From: Planctomycetota bacterium
Lineage (GTDB): Bacteria > Planctomycetota > Planctomycetia > Pirellulales > Pirellulaceae
Direction of reading: 5' to 3'
DNA length: 10,481 nucleotides
Assembly (NCBI GenBank): GCA_026692885.1
Contig: JAPLNJ010000263.1
Location: 1 to 10,481 of the forward strand
How positions within the stretch are numbered: position 1 is the first letter of the stretch; each line of letters starts with the position of its first letter. Position numbers and translations under genes: made by a program. Under the pieces are notes generated by a model. That model saw nothing but the letters and a program-made list of their open reading frames with translations. It had not been told where the DNA came from and made no database searches. Positions 1 through 7,991 of this stretch are shown here, in pieces.

Positions 1-50
1 CGTGGTCCGTGGTCCGTGGTTTCCCGCAACTGACTATTGACTATTGACCA
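1..50. repeat. Heptamer element at the pglZ 3' end
   Basis: The left arm has one partial and two full TCCGTGG units (1-19), the core is TTTCCCGCAA (20-29), and the right arm is CTGACTA, TTGACTA, TTGACCA (30-50). The pglZ stop codon lies within the second right-arm unit. The left arm is cut by the window edge. The arms are only partly complementary, so this is a weaker hairpin than the copy inside pglX. Confidence 0.9.
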
Positions 51-2755
51 ATCTCGAATTGGCGGCAGAGCAGTTCACGGTTCAACTCGATCGTATCCGA
101 TACCTCGTCCTTGGTCAGGATCGGATACCCTTCGACGTTGAGCACGCGCAGAACGGCCGCCAGCAGGCCCGGCAGGCGGAACGGCGACAGCCCCATTCGC
201 CGCGCCAAGGCCGCGGAGGTCAGCTTGCCACCCTGCTCAGTCAGAGTTTCCAGCATCTGGCGGATGATCTCGTCCGCGGGTACCACTCGCCCGCCTAGTT
301 TCTTCTGCTCGGCCAGGACCGGCGAGTTGAACAGCTGATCCAACCAGACCGGACTGACTGTGGTTGATGTCACCACGACCGGCGCAGGTTCCGCCTTGGC
401 CCCCATCGCGGCCGATTCTTCCAGATCAAAGAGCATCCCAGCCTTCTTCTTGCGTGACGGCTTGGCCACCACCTCCGGCTGCCCTGCATCGACCGCGGGT
501 TGTTCTTCCAGTGGCGGGAACCACCAGTCCGGTACGTCAGACGGCGGTTCCACCCAGCCTTCCGGCAGTTCGTCCCGGGCCGTCAACACTGCAAAAGGGA
601 GCACCATCTCCTGCATCGTCACGCCACCGTGGTAGCCGTTCTTCTTGAAGCTGTAGCGGACCCGTTCGCTCCACGGTGCGATCAATCGATGGTTCTCGGG
701 CATGACCACGCTGGCCCCCGCGATCTCAATCTCGTCGGCGGTAGAGGCATCGCCAGCGGATCGCCACCGGTCGCTCTGCTCGTGGGGCCTGCATTCAGTC
801 TGGAAATCCAACACGTGGCCGTGATCGGTGGCCAGCAAGACCAGCCGGCCTGCGGCTCGAGCCTCATAGAGCAGCTTCGGCAGGACCTTGATCTCGTCGC
901 CCGACCAGCGGATGTCGAGTTGATCGCCCTTGAGCAAGTGGTCGTCCACCGCGTTGATCACCACCCCAACCACCCGTCGCCGTGTCGACTCGATCTCCCG
1001 GATGACGCTGTCCGCCAGGCTGGCGTCGCCGGTCTCCTGCAGGGCGTCCTTGTGAAAGAGCACGGGTGGAGCGCCGCTGCGGCAATGACGCAGCAGGCTG
1101 GGATGCTCCGCAAAGCCCATCTTCTCGTCGGCTGCCTGCCCCTGCCGGAGCTTGCCACACAACAGGCTGGCCCGGCACACCTCGGTTACCGAGGGGAGTG
1201 CGGCGATTCCCGGCCAGACCGGTCCGCGATTCGGGCGTCGAATCTCGGCCCAATCCTGGCGGGTGATGTCGTCGACCAGCTCTCGGAACACCGCGTAGCT
1301 CATACCGTCGAGGACCAAAACCAGCACGGGCGCGTGGGCGGCCAGAGGTGCCACCACTTCGTCCAGGACTCGTTCGACCGGCAGCACCTCGTCACCCTTA
1401 GAGCCGGCAGCAGTCCAGTCTCGCAGGAGCTGGGCGAAGCGTCGGTTCTTCTGTTCGACCACCTGCGCGACCTTGGCCAGCAGGCGGGTGTACGCCTCAG
1501 CCAGCTCGCGTACCGGCTCGCCACCCCGCAGTGTCTGCCGGGCCCAATCGACGAACCCGCCGGCCAGGGCGTGTTCCCGGGCCGCTTCAACCAGGGATGC
1601 TGCTGAGCCCATTCCGCTGCGTCGCAGACTGACCAGCCAGCGTGCCAGCCGGGCTGCCATCTCGACCCGTTGCACCGGCCGCGATCCCTTCTGAGCCAGA
1701 TCGTGCTGGATCGCGTCACGATACGCCACGTTCAACCTTTCGGGGATATCGGGCTGTGGCGACTCCACGGCATCGGCCAGGGCCTTGCCAAAGCGGGCCA
1801 GACGTTGGTTGTATCCCAGCGCCGAGGTGGGACTCAGGTAGGCATACTCATCAGCTTGGACGGCTTGCAGGATCTCGTCGGCCCGCTGGAGCCAAGCCCC
1901 GCGTGCCTTGGCATCTGGCACGTGCAGCCGGATAACCTCCGTGGCCGCCACCTGCCATTGCCGAGCCACCCGCTCATCGATATGGGCCTGACCGACGTAC
2001 TTCTCCATGCGGCCCGCGGCCTTGTCGAGCCTACCGGCCGCGTCGCGATGGTAGACAACGGCCAGGGCCAGTCCCACAGGCAGGGCGTCGGGGCGTTCAT
2101 TTGTCTGCGCGCATTCCAGTACGGCTTCCGTGGCTACTCCCGCCGACTCCCCAATCCAAGCCTTGGCCTCGCGCCGGAATGATTCAGACGATTGGGCGTA
2201 TCGCTGGGTGTTTTCCGCATTCATCGACCACTTGAGCAAAGCTACCAGGTCCGGCCTGGCCGTCGCCAGACCTAACTGTTGCTCCAGCAGCAGACCCCAC
2301 ACGGTTTCTGCATCCAGCACACCGTTGGGCACCGGCAAGTAGCCGTAAAATGGCACGCCATCCAACAAGCATTCCGCGATCCAGCTTTGATCGGCAACCC
2401 TGGGGTCAATGTGGCGTGCCTGGAACAGTTCCTTGACGATCTGCCAGTCCTTGATGGTGTAGAACTTCCGCCGCGCCAGACGTACGCGGATGTCATAGCT
2501 GATTTGGTCGTCAGGCAAGCTCGTGACCAGCACCGTCGCCGTCACGTTCGGTACCTGTTCCTGGAGAGCCGTACGCATCTGCAACGGGGAATCACACTGA
2601 ATGATGCAGTAAGTGTCATCGCCTGCGCTCCGGATGCGGTCACCGGTCCATGGGGCGCTGCTCCGGATACCGAAAACCGTCGCACCGGCCTCATGCCGAC
2701 GGATGGCGGCCACCTGGGCTCGGATCTGGCTGAACGTAGGGGTAGCCGTCGTCAT
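41..2755 (-). CDS. pglZ: BREX type 2 phosphatase-fold protein PglZ
   Basis: This 904-residue protein is recognised as the PglZ member of a BREX type 2 (Pgl) phage-defence system. The central region carries alkaline-phosphatase-superfamily motifs: VLVLDGMSY (Asp483), PSVTEVCRASLLCG (Thr524 at the nucleophile position), NAVDDH (604-606), ATDHGH (Asp644, His645) and a late YHGG (His709), which together fit a two-metal site. Residues 1-430 look helical and family-specific. Residues 740-800 are a Pro/Ala/Lys-rich linker, and residues 800-904 resemble a winged-helix tail. The ATG overlaps the pglY stop (ATGA), so translation is probably coupled; the nearest purine-rich stretch (GAGGA) is about 12 nt upstream, which is too far to be a good SD. 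In other BREX systems PglZ is essential for defence, but its substrate is not settled. The TAG stop lies inside a heptamer repeat, so the last residues are repeat-encoded. Confidence 0.93.
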   Translation of the reverse strand: MTTATPTFSQIRAQVAAIRRHEAGATVFGIRSSAPWTGDRIRSAGDDTYCIIQCDSPLQMRTALQEQVPNVTATVLVTSLPDDQISYDIRVRLARRKFYTIKDWQIVKELFQARHIDPRVADQSWIAECLLDGVPFYGYLPVPNGVLDAETVWGLLLEQQLGLATARPDLVALLKWSMNAENTQRYAQSSESFRREAKAWIGESAGVATEAVLECAQTNERPDALPVGLALAVVYHRDAAGRLDKAAGRMEKYVGQAHIDERVARQWQVAATEVIRLHVPDAKARGAWLQRADEILQAVQADEYAYLSPTSALGYNQRLARFGKALADAVESPQPDIPERLNVAYRDAIQHDLAQKGSRPVQRVEMAARLARWLVSLRRSGMGSAASLVEAAREHALAGGFVDWARQTLRGGEPVRELAEAYTRLLAKVAQVVEQKNRRFAQLLRDWTAAGSKGDEVLPVERVLDEVVAPLAAHAPVLVLVLDGMSYAVFRELVDDITRQDWAEIRRPNRGPVWPGIAALPSVTEVCRASLLCGKLRQGQAADEKMGFAEHPSLLRHCRSGAPPVLFHKDALQETGDASLADSVIREIESTRRRVVGVVINAVDDHLLKGDQLDIRWSGDEIKVLPKLLYEARAAGRLVLLATDHGHVLDFQTECRPHEQSDRWRSAGDASTADEIEIAGASVVMPENHRLIAPWSERVRYSFKKNGYHGGVTMQEMVLPFAVLTARDELPEGWVEPPSDVPDWWFPPLEEQPAVDAGQPEVVAKPSRKKKAGMLFDLEESAAMGAKAEPAPVVVTSTTVSPVWLDQLFNSPVLAEQKKLGGRVVPADEIIRQMLETLTEQGGKLTSAALARRMGLSPFRLPGLLAAVLRVLNVEGYPILTKDEVSDTIELNRELLCRQFEIGQ
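2752..2755 (-). promoter_or_regulatory. ATGA stop-start overlap of pglY and pglZ
   Basis: The TGA of pglY and the ATG of pglZ share bases in an ATGA tetranucleotide. Together with the lack of a well-spaced SD for pglZ, this points to translation by reinitiation and to tightly linked amounts of the two proteins. Confidence 0.8.
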
Positions 2756-5700
2756 GATTGCATGGAGTCCTCATCGATGCGCCACGTCACGGTCAAACGC
2801 CGCTGCGGACTCCCCTCCAGCTTCTTCACCAGATCCAAGAGAAACGCCTTCCCCGCCGCCGGCGCGAGTTCGCGACGTTCACCCTCACTCACGGTCTTCT
2901 TGCCGGTGGTATCGTATTTAACCTTCACGGTTGTTGTGGGATCAGTCGTCGTAGAAGTTGCGACATTAGCTTTCGCCGCACGAGCCAGCAGCTCTGTGGC
3001 GTCCGTCTGGCAGGCTTGGAGAACAGGGGCCAAGGCTACAGCGTGCTCATCGGCCTCCAATGCCTGCTTGACGTTGTCGCGGATCTCGCTGGCGTCAGCC
3101 TGGTAACCTTCCGCCAGCTCCGTGATATCGGCGAACACACGCCAGTTCGTCGCTCCGATGCTGACCGCCAATTCAGCGGCACTTCTCAGACTCTTGCCCA
3201 TCGCCGTCTCCGACGTTGCCACCTCGGCCGACGCCAGCGCAGGGATGATGTCGTTCGGATGCGCCACCGCCAGCCGCGAGACCAAGGTCAGCACCGCGGT
3301 GGCCGTCTTCATACGTGGCGCCTCGGCGACCTTGATGTCCAGCTGCGGTAGCCGGTCGCGCAGGCACTTGCACAGTGCCTGGCAGGGGGCCAGAAACTGA
3401 CCGGCAAGTTGCTTTACTTCCGCCGCCAGGCTGGTGACGTTGGTTGCGTTCAGCAGTTTGGAGTTCTGCGTGGCACCGAAGATGCTTCCACCGAGCTGCA
3501 AGGCGAGCTTCCACTGCACCGCCGGCGGCCCAACCCAAGTCTGCAGCTCCAGCAGGTCGGGCATGTTGGTCAACGTCGCATCGGCCGGTGCCCCATGCAG
3601 GTAGAAGGTGCGGTTGGTCTGCGCGGCAAAAATCAGGATCACCAGATTCTCGATCGGCTTGGGCAGGCCCATCGCCCTGGGCAGGTTGAGCCAGTGCCGC
3701 AGCCGCGCCACGTCGGGAGTCCCACCGCACTCGTTGACTTTCGGGTTGAGGTGGTTCTTCCAGTGTTCACTCAGCAGGAAGACATTCTCGTGGACTTCGC
3801 CCAACAGCAGCGGTACTGCGATCGCCTGCAACAGCGGTTGCACCTTCTTGTCCACGTCGTCGATGCGTCCGTTGGGTGCTTGGGTGGCCCGTAACGTTTC
3901 CTGGTATACCTTCTGCAGGTTGGCACCCTTGGGTGGTGCCTCGAACCGCGGGTGAGCCGGGAACTGATGCTCCAGGGCCTGCTCCAATAGATTCTGCATT
4001 GCGCCCAGGAGGTTCGGCCCAACCGGCGGCTGTGGATCGAATCCGTGCCAAAGCGACTGGAAGTGCTCCGTCAGCTCGTGGGACGTATCTACTGAACCAG
4101 ACGATTGCCGGTCGATACCGAAGGCAACGTCCAGGTGGTGCAGCACGCGCTGCCGCAACTGGCTCCGCTGGTTCTCCAGCAGGGCCTTGGCTGCTGGCCG
4201 ATCCTGGTAGGGTAGGTGGCTGGAGTAACTGCCGAATCGCTCGCCGGTCAGGACGTGTTCCAGCACCACCAGATTTCCCAGGTCTCGCTGGGCGCTGAGC
4301 TTAAAGAACGAGGGAAGCCAACAGATCGTCCGTGATCCATTCGGATGCGACAGGCGGAATTTGTCGAGTTTTGTCAGGTCATCCTGCGGCGTGCAGCCGG
4401 CCTGGTCGAATGGGAAGTCCACGACCAGCTTCCAGTCGCTACCGCTGGCCTCCAGTGATGTTTCAGGCAGCGTCCTGACGTTCCCGAAGATGATCTCAGC
4501 CAACCGCTCCGTGTGCCGCCAGGTGAACTCGTGCGTCAGGAAGAACTCGTCCCGATCCTCGATTCCCAGCTGCTCAAACAGCATCTGACGCACCAGGCGC
4601 TGCCGGTTGCCAGGGTTATCCTCCCGCCGGGCCTGCTCCATGATGCTCTCGGTATCGACCCCGGTGAGCTGCACGGAAATCGATGGGTTGGCCGACTGGT
4701 CGCCGATCTTGATCTCGCCCACGGCAGCCGCCCATTCGCGGCAGCGCCGCAGAACCTCGCCGCCTTCCTTGCCCGGCACCGGCGTCTTGATCGTCCCGTG
4801 GTTCAGGGCTGCCAGCCGGTTCGCATTCAGGCCCTTGAGCGACTCGACACCGGGGCAGAGTGCGGCCAGGAGCAGGGTTTTCACCAGGCGGTCATCGGCC
4901 CGGAACGCGGCCCGGCGAGCGTCGTCATACGGCAACTCGTCGATCTCTTCTTTGCGCGAGTGGTGGTTCGACTCCAGCAGGGGCAGGAGCTTCAGATGGT
5001 AGAGCCGCTTGGCGTTGTCAAAGTGGATGGCCATCTCCTGGCTGAACGCCTCGTCGCCGTGGGCGATGACGTCGAACAGGTCACCCACGGGCACGATGTC
5101 ACCCAGCTTGAGCGTCTCGCGGTGCGCCACCAACAGCAGCATCATGACCTTCAGGGCCGTCCGCTCCCGCTGCAGCACGCTCGACACGCCCACCAGCGTA
5201 TCGACCAGCGCCGGGCTGAATGGGTACACCTGCCGGAAGATGCCCCGGTCGTACTTGGTCGTCAGCAGCGTATCCATCACCTCCCGTCTGAACTTGGCGG
5301 TCTCAGCAAACGCCGCGTCAAGTTGGTCCCGCGCCCGGTCACTGATCGGCTGCAAGACGCGCCGCTCGGCGATCTTGGGCAGGTTGCGGTCTTCCAGGGT
5401 GATCTTGTGGAACCGGCCCTCCCAGTGCTTCAGGGCGTCGCTGAAGTTGAGCCGTTCGGCCCCCGTGATGTTTTCGCCTACAAGCTCGGCTAGGTCCCGC
5501 TGCCGGGCCACGAAGCTGACCAAAGGGATTGGGCGGTCTGCCCGCTGGGCTTCGACCAGCTTGGCCAGCTTCTGACCCTCCTGGTGCATGAAGCCCAGCC
5601 GTGCGGCATGGCTGGCCAGCCACAGGATCAACTCGTCCAGGAACAGGATCACCGCGTCGTAGCCCAGGCTGGCCGCGTGCTTGCTGAGAACCGACAGGCC

Positions 5701-6456
5701 GTCGTCCAGCGGGATGTACGCCTCCTCTTGGACCCGGGCGAGGTCCTGGTACGAAGTGAAGAACGTTTTGACCAGCCGGCCGACCAGTTGGGTGCGATCC
5801 TCCGACGCAGGACCCGGTGCGGCCGTCACGGCCGCCTCGAACCGTTCAGCATCCCAGCCACCCTCCAACTCGCCCCAGTCACTGCCGCCAGCGGTACCCT
5901 GGTTGAGGTGAGCAAAGAACGCTGCATCGCCCATCGAACGTCGCAGGCCCTGGGCATCGGCGAACAGGCCTTCGGCCAGGTACACGCCGGGGATCGGAGC
6001 ATCCGGGCGGATACCCGCTTGCGGGTGGCGGCGGATGAAGTCGGCGTAGCCGCCGAGGATGCCGGCTTCCATGTTCTGCGCACCGATCATGTGGTAGGGC
6101 ACCAGCAGGAACCGCTTGCCACCAGTCCAGGCGTTGGCCCGCTCTATGATGGGGGCCAGCTCGGGGATGCTGCGGGCCGTTGGGTCGCCTGCCAGGACCA
6201 GATCCAACACAGCCATGAAGTGACTCTTGCCCACGCCAAAGCTGCCGTGCAGATAGGCCGCCTTACTGGTGTTGTCGACCAGGGCACTGTGGATGAAGCC
6301 CAGGGCGTCATCGAAGCAGCGGGCCAACTGGTCGGTGACCACGTAGTCTGCGACGGTCTTCTGCGGGTCCTTGACGCCTTCGGTCAGCTTGAGCACGAAG
6401 TCGCCTCGGTGAACGGCCTCGGGGATCTTGATTAGGTCTTTGATGAAAGTGGTCAT
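2752..6456 (-). CDS. pglY: BREX type 2 large P-loop ATPase PglY
   Basis: This 1234-residue protein matches the PglY/BrxC-type ATPase of BREX type 2. A Walker A motif, GSFGVGKSH, lies at residues 71-79 with Lys77 and Ser78. A Walker B, VILFLDE, lies at 269-275 with Asp274-Glu275. A sensor-like PLVSFVARQR follows at 311-320. The remaining 900 residues are helical and specific to this family. A Thr-rich linker (TSTTTDPTTT) occurs near residue 1170 before a short basic C-terminal domain. PglY is a cytoplasmic ATPase thought to act with PglZ and the methyltransferase in recognising or blocking phage DNA; its exact reaction is not established. The start is chosen because the conserved N terminus begins there, yet no SD is present: the bases before the ATG are an A-rich run preceded by heptamer repeats. 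The stop overlaps the pglZ start by four bases. Confidence 0.93.
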   Translation of the reverse strand: MTTFIKDLIKIPEAVHRGDFVLKLTEGVKDPQKTVADYVVTDQLARCFDDALGFIHSALVDNTSKAAYLHGSFGVGKSHFMAVLDLVLAGDPTARSIPELAPIIERANAWTGGKRFLLVPYHMIGAQNMEAGILGGYADFIRRHPQAGIRPDAPIPGVYLAEGLFADAQGLRRSMGDAAFFAHLNQGTAGGSDWGELEGGWDAERFEAAVTAAPGPASEDRTQLVGRLVKTFFTSYQDLARVQEEAYIPLDDGLSVLSKHAASLGYDAVILFLDELILWLASHAARLGFMHQEGQKLAKLVEAQRADRPIPLVSFVARQRDLAELVGENITGAERLNFSDALKHWEGRFHKITLEDRNLPKIAERRVLQPISDRARDQLDAAFAETAKFRREVMDTLLTTKYDRGIFRQVYPFSPALVDTLVGVSSVLQRERTALKVMMLLLVAHRETLKLGDIVPVGDLFDVIAHGDEAFSQEMAIHFDNAKRLYHLKLLPLLESNHHSRKEEIDELPYDDARRAAFRADDRLVKTLLLAALCPGVESLKGLNANRLAALNHGTIKTPVPGKEGGEVLRRCREWAAAVGEIKIGDQSANPSISVQLTGVDTESIMEQARREDNPGNRQRLVRQMLFEQLGIEDRDEFFLTHEFTWRHTERLAEIIFGNVRTLPETSLEASGSDWKLVVDFPFDQAGCTPQDDLTKLDKFRLSHPNGSRTICWLPSFFKLSAQRDLGNLVVLEHVLTGERFGSYSSHLPYQDRPAAKALLENQRSQLRQRVLHHLDVAFGIDRQSSGSVDTSHELTEHFQSLWHGFDPQPPVGPNLLGAMQNLLEQALEHQFPAHPRFEAPPKGANLQKVYQETLRATQAPNGRIDDVDKKVQPLLQAIAVPLLLGEVHENVFLLSEHWKNHLNPKVNECGGTPDVARLRHWLNLPRAMGLPKPIENLVILIFAAQTNRTFYLHGAPADATLTNMPDLLELQTWVGPPAVQWKLALQLGGSIFGATQNSKLLNATNVTSLAAEVKQLAGQFLAPCQALCKCLRDRLPQLDIKVAEAPRMKTATAVLTLVSRLAVAHPNDIIPALASAEVATSETAMGKSLRSAAELAVSIGATNWRVFADITELAEGYQADASEIRDNVKQALEADEHAVALAPVLQACQTDATELLARAAKANVATSTTTDPTTTVKVKYDTTGKKTVSEGERRELAPAAGKAFLLDLVKKLEGSPQRRLTVTWRIDEDSMQS

Positions 6457-6466
6457 TTGTTTTTGG

Positions 6467-6567
6467 TCCGTGGTCCGTGGTCCGTAGTCCGTGGTCAGTG
6501 GTCCGTGGTCCGTGGTCAGTGGTCAGTTGGCTTCTGCAACGGACAACGGACCACGGACCACGGACAA
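6467..6567. repeat. Heptamer palindromic element before pglY
   Basis: Nine tandem 7-bp units of TCCGTGG/TCAGTGG/TCAGTTG type (6467-6529) are followed by a 10-bp core, GCTTCTGCAA (6530-6539). Four inverted units follow, CGGACAA, CGGACCA, CGGACCA and CGGACAA (6540-6567). The two arms nearest the core are complementary with only a few mismatches, so the transcript could form a long hairpin. The element fills the gap between the PIN gene stop and the pglY start. It leaves no SD for pglY and abuts the PIN stop codon at 6570-6572. It is the longest element in the window. Confidence 0.95.
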
Positions 6568-6569
6568 TT

Positions 6570-6989
6570 TCAATCGACCCAGTTTTCGACCTTCAGGTTG
6601 GGGACCTGTCGGAAATGTTTCAGATTACGCGTGACCAGCGTCGCATCGGTCGCCAAAGCGATGGCGGAAATGAGCAAATCGGCCCGTCCGATCTTTCTCA
6701 AGTTCTTGATTTGCTCCAGGCGAGCCAACTCGACGGCAGCCGCTTCGTCAAAGGGCGCCACAGTCAGCTCGGCAAGCTTCTGCTCGCTACGATCCAGACG
6801 CTGCTGCGCTTTGACCACATCTTCGGGAGTCGCCGCTTTGAGGAGGTTGTCGCAGCGGGCACGCAGGATTTCACTCTTGGAAATCGACGTTGTGCCGATT
6901 TCCGTGTCCTCGCATCGGCGTAGGCGGTCTACGACGCGCGCGTGATTGGCCCAGAGGTGTGATACCGTGTCGGAATCGAGCAGGTGCAT
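6570..6989 (-). CDS. VapC-like PIN-domain ribonuclease (toxin)
   Basis: This 139-residue protein has the layout of a VapC-family PIN toxin, a metal-dependent ribonuclease that typically cuts tRNA, rRNA or mRNA. The N-terminal LLDSDTVSHL places the first acidic residue at Asp5. ISKSEILRA supplies Glu40. IGRADLLISAIAL supplies Asp104, and ATLVTRNLKHF supplies Asp115 and Asn122. The ending LKVENWVD is typical of the family, and the length is normal. The ATG is two bases after the stop of the HTH gene at 7291-6992, and its strong SD (GAGGAGGGGG, 7-nt spacing) lies inside the last codons of that gene. The two therefore form a compact antitoxin-toxin-like module. All catalytic residues are present, so it is probably active. 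The target RNA cannot be read from the sequence. Confidence 0.88.
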   Translation of the reverse strand: MHLLDSDTVSHLWANHARVVDRLRRCEDTEIGTTSISKSEILRARCDNLLKAATPEDVVKAQQRLDRSEQKLAELTVAPFDEAAAVELARLEQIKNLRKIGRADLLISAIALATDATLVTRNLKHFRQVPNLKVENWVD

Positions 6990-6991
6990 CT

Positions 6992-7291
6992 CTATTCCCC
7001 CTCCTCGATTTCCGAGCGACCCCGGTCACGGTAGATCGCCGCGCGCAGCTCCGCCAGTCCCCCCGCGTCGTCTTCAAAGGCTCCTGCCTGACTGAGAAGA
7101 ACCTCTTTTCCCGATCGCCCGCGCAACCATTCCTGAATGGCGACGCGCCAGAATCGCCATTCCTCACCGATTTGCCGTCCGGGAATGTAGAAGCGAACGG
7201 CGTACTGCCGCACCGTCGCCTCCGGCACGCGAAGAAAGCTTGCCAGTTCCTCCGGCGTCATGACTTCGGGTTCTTTTTCGGCCGTTGCCAT
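6992..7291 (-). CDS. Excisionase-type HTH protein, probable antitoxin of the PIN toxin
   Basis: This 99-residue protein has a helix-turn-helix of the excisionase/MerR-like class at about residues 10-55 (EVMTPEELASFLRV, PGRQIGEEWRF, IQEWLRG). A C-terminal acidic-to-basic tail would suit toxin binding. Its position two bases before a VapC-like gene argues that it is the cognate antitoxin and autorepressor; this is inference from context. The ATG at 7289-7291 is preferred because GGAG lies about nine bases before it. The longer reading frame from 7327 would start inside a repeat and has no SD. It is a clear homologue of the gene at 7701-7411: by hand about 32 of 67 aligned residues are identical, including the LRV, PGR, WRF, WLR and AGA-x-x-DD blocks. 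Confidence 0.8.
   Translation of the reverse strand: MATAEKEPEVMTPEELASFLRVPEATVRQYAVRFYIPGRQIGEEWRFWRVAIQEWLRGRSGKEVLLSQAGAFEDDAGGLAELRAAIYRDRGRSEIEEGE
6997..7006 (-). promoter_or_regulatory. Strong Shine-Dalgarno site for the PIN gene
   Basis: On the minus strand this reads GAGGAGGGGG, seven bases before the PIN ATG. It is embedded in the final Glu-Glu-Gly codons of the upstream HTH gene, so toxin translation probably depends on ribosomes finishing the antitoxin frame. Confidence 0.75.
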
Positions 7292-7322
7292 CGCGAATAT
7301 CTCCAACGATTGGTGTCCGTCG

Positions 7323-7389
7323 TTCATGGTTCATGGTTCATGGTCCCGCTTGCCGTCGCCCGTGACGACGGACAACGGACAACGGACCA
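7323..7389. repeat. Heptamer element between the two HTH genes
   Basis: Three direct units of TTCATGG (7323-7343) are followed by a 25-bp GC-rich centre. Three units of CGGACAA/CGGACAA/CGGACCA type follow (7369-7389). The left units are a variant (TTCATGG in place of TCCGTGG), so the arms are not well complementary. This suggests an aged or chimaeric copy of the element family. On the minus strand each left unit contains an ATG, which creates spurious upstream starts for the HTH gene. Confidence 0.85.
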
Positions 7390-7410
7390 AGAACGAATGA
7401 CTACTCTGAC

Positions 7411-7701
7411 CTAAGGATCGTCCTTCCAGGCTCCAGCGACCTGCATCAGCTTCTCTTTCTGACTCGGAGCCGAGCGAAGCCAGTCCTGCACTGCGGCCTT
7501 CAGGAAACGCCATTGGCCGCGGATAACCCGTCCCGGGAACTCACCCCGCGTCGCCAGTTCTTCGACCTCTTCCTCGGTAACCCGCAGATAGGCCGCCGCT
7601 TCCGCGAGGGTGAGCACTTCCAGGGCCGCACTCGGCAACGCGCCGAGCCTAGGCGTGCGTGATTTCCGCGGTGGACGCGGTTTCGTCTTCGTCTGCGACA
7701 T
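7411..7701 (-). CDS. Excisionase-type HTH protein, orphan homologue
   Basis: This 96-residue protein has a basic, Pro/Arg/Lys-rich N terminus (residues 1-25) followed by an excisionase-type helix-turn-helix: EVLTLAEAAAYLRV, then FPGRVIRGQWRF and VQDWLRS. It closely resembles the HTH protein at 7291-6992 and was probably produced by the same duplication, but no toxin gene follows it. Only a 119-bp gap with a heptamer element lies downstream. The start at 7701 is supported by GGAGAGAGGA eight bases upstream; a longer frame to 7818 runs through degenerate repeat sequence and is not credible. It probably binds DNA, perhaps the operon's own promoter or that of a lost partner. Its target is unknown. 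Confidence 0.72.
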   Translation of the reverse strand: MSQTKTKPRPPRKSRTPRLGALPSAALEVLTLAEAAAYLRVTEEEVEELATRGEFPGRVIRGQWRFLKAAVQDWLRSAPSQKEKLMQVAGAWKDDP

Positions 7702-7745
7702 GGGATGAATCCTCTCTCCAACCAGAAATCGTGGTCTGTCAATGG

Positions 7746-7886
7746 TTACTGGTGATCTGTCATTCGGTCTTCGATCGTTGTTCCGCTCGCGACCGCCGCT
7801 GACAACCACCGCTGACAACTGACAACTGACTCCCGAGACTTGACCGTCACCAGCATGTCACTCACGACGTTCTGTGCCAAACTCAT
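7746..7886 (-). CDS. Possible 46-residue ORF with a repeat-derived tail
   Basis: An ATG follows GAGGGAAG with a four-base gap, so the ribosome site is plausible. The product starts MSLAQNVVSDMLVTVKSR, after which it runs into the heptamer repeat (ESVVSCQ) and further repeat-like sequence up to TAA. I do not recognise a family. It could be the 5' remnant of a gene whose remainder was replaced by the repeat, or a chance frame. Nothing beyond the SD and the open frame supports it. Confidence 0.28.
   Translation of the reverse strand: MSLAQNVVSDMLVTVKSRESVVSCQRWLSAAVASGTTIEDRMTDHQ
7799..7832. repeat. Half heptamer element (CTGACAA units)
   Basis: CTGACAA occurs at 7799-7805, 7812-7818 and 7819-7825, and CTGACTC at 7826-7832, with a six-base interruption after the first. 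Only one arm is recognisable; the sequence to the left (about 7725-7798) contains weak relatives such as GTCTGTCAATGG. This looks like a decayed copy. Confidence 0.7.
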
Positions 7887-7991
7887 ATTTCTTCCCTCAC
7901 GCTTGTTGTCCCAAAAGCCAAACGGCCCGCGGGCGTTTCAAATTCCACAATGAACAGCCTCGGTCATCGGAAGGCCTCGCTGCCGATACGT

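Larger units (their letters stand above)
7702..7991. other. 290-bp gap with repeat remnants
   Basis: This gap between the HNH gene and the first HTH gene holds a degenerate heptamer cluster on the left (about 7725-7832), a possible 46-codon ORF, and about 100 bases near 7890-7991 in which I see no gene, promoter or terminator. It may be the scar of a lost gene. Confidence 0.55.

Noticed and set aside
500..1606. Long plus-strand open frame (368 codons)
   Set aside because: It lies wholly antisense to pglZ, has no recognisable domain, and is explained by GC-rich codon bias in the opposite frame.
2279..3106. Plus-strand open frame across the pglY-pglZ junction
   Set aside because: It is antisense to both genes, and its composition is low in conserved patterns.
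4513..6435. Long plus-strand open frames (326 and 283 codons)
   Set aside because: Both are antisense to pglY, whose protein has Walker motifs and family-typical sequence; they are shadow frames.
6467..6567. CRISPR array
   Set aside because: Units are seven bases in direct tandem with no unique spacers and then turn into inverted units; this is a palindromic repeat, not repeat-spacer architecture.
7292..7327. N-terminal extension of the second HTH gene to 7327
   Set aside because: The ATG belongs to a TTCATGG repeat unit and has no SD; the ATG at 7291 has one.
7702..7818. N-terminal extension of the first HTH gene to 7818
   Set aside because: The added residues read through degenerate repeat sequence, and the SD stands at the ATG of 7701.
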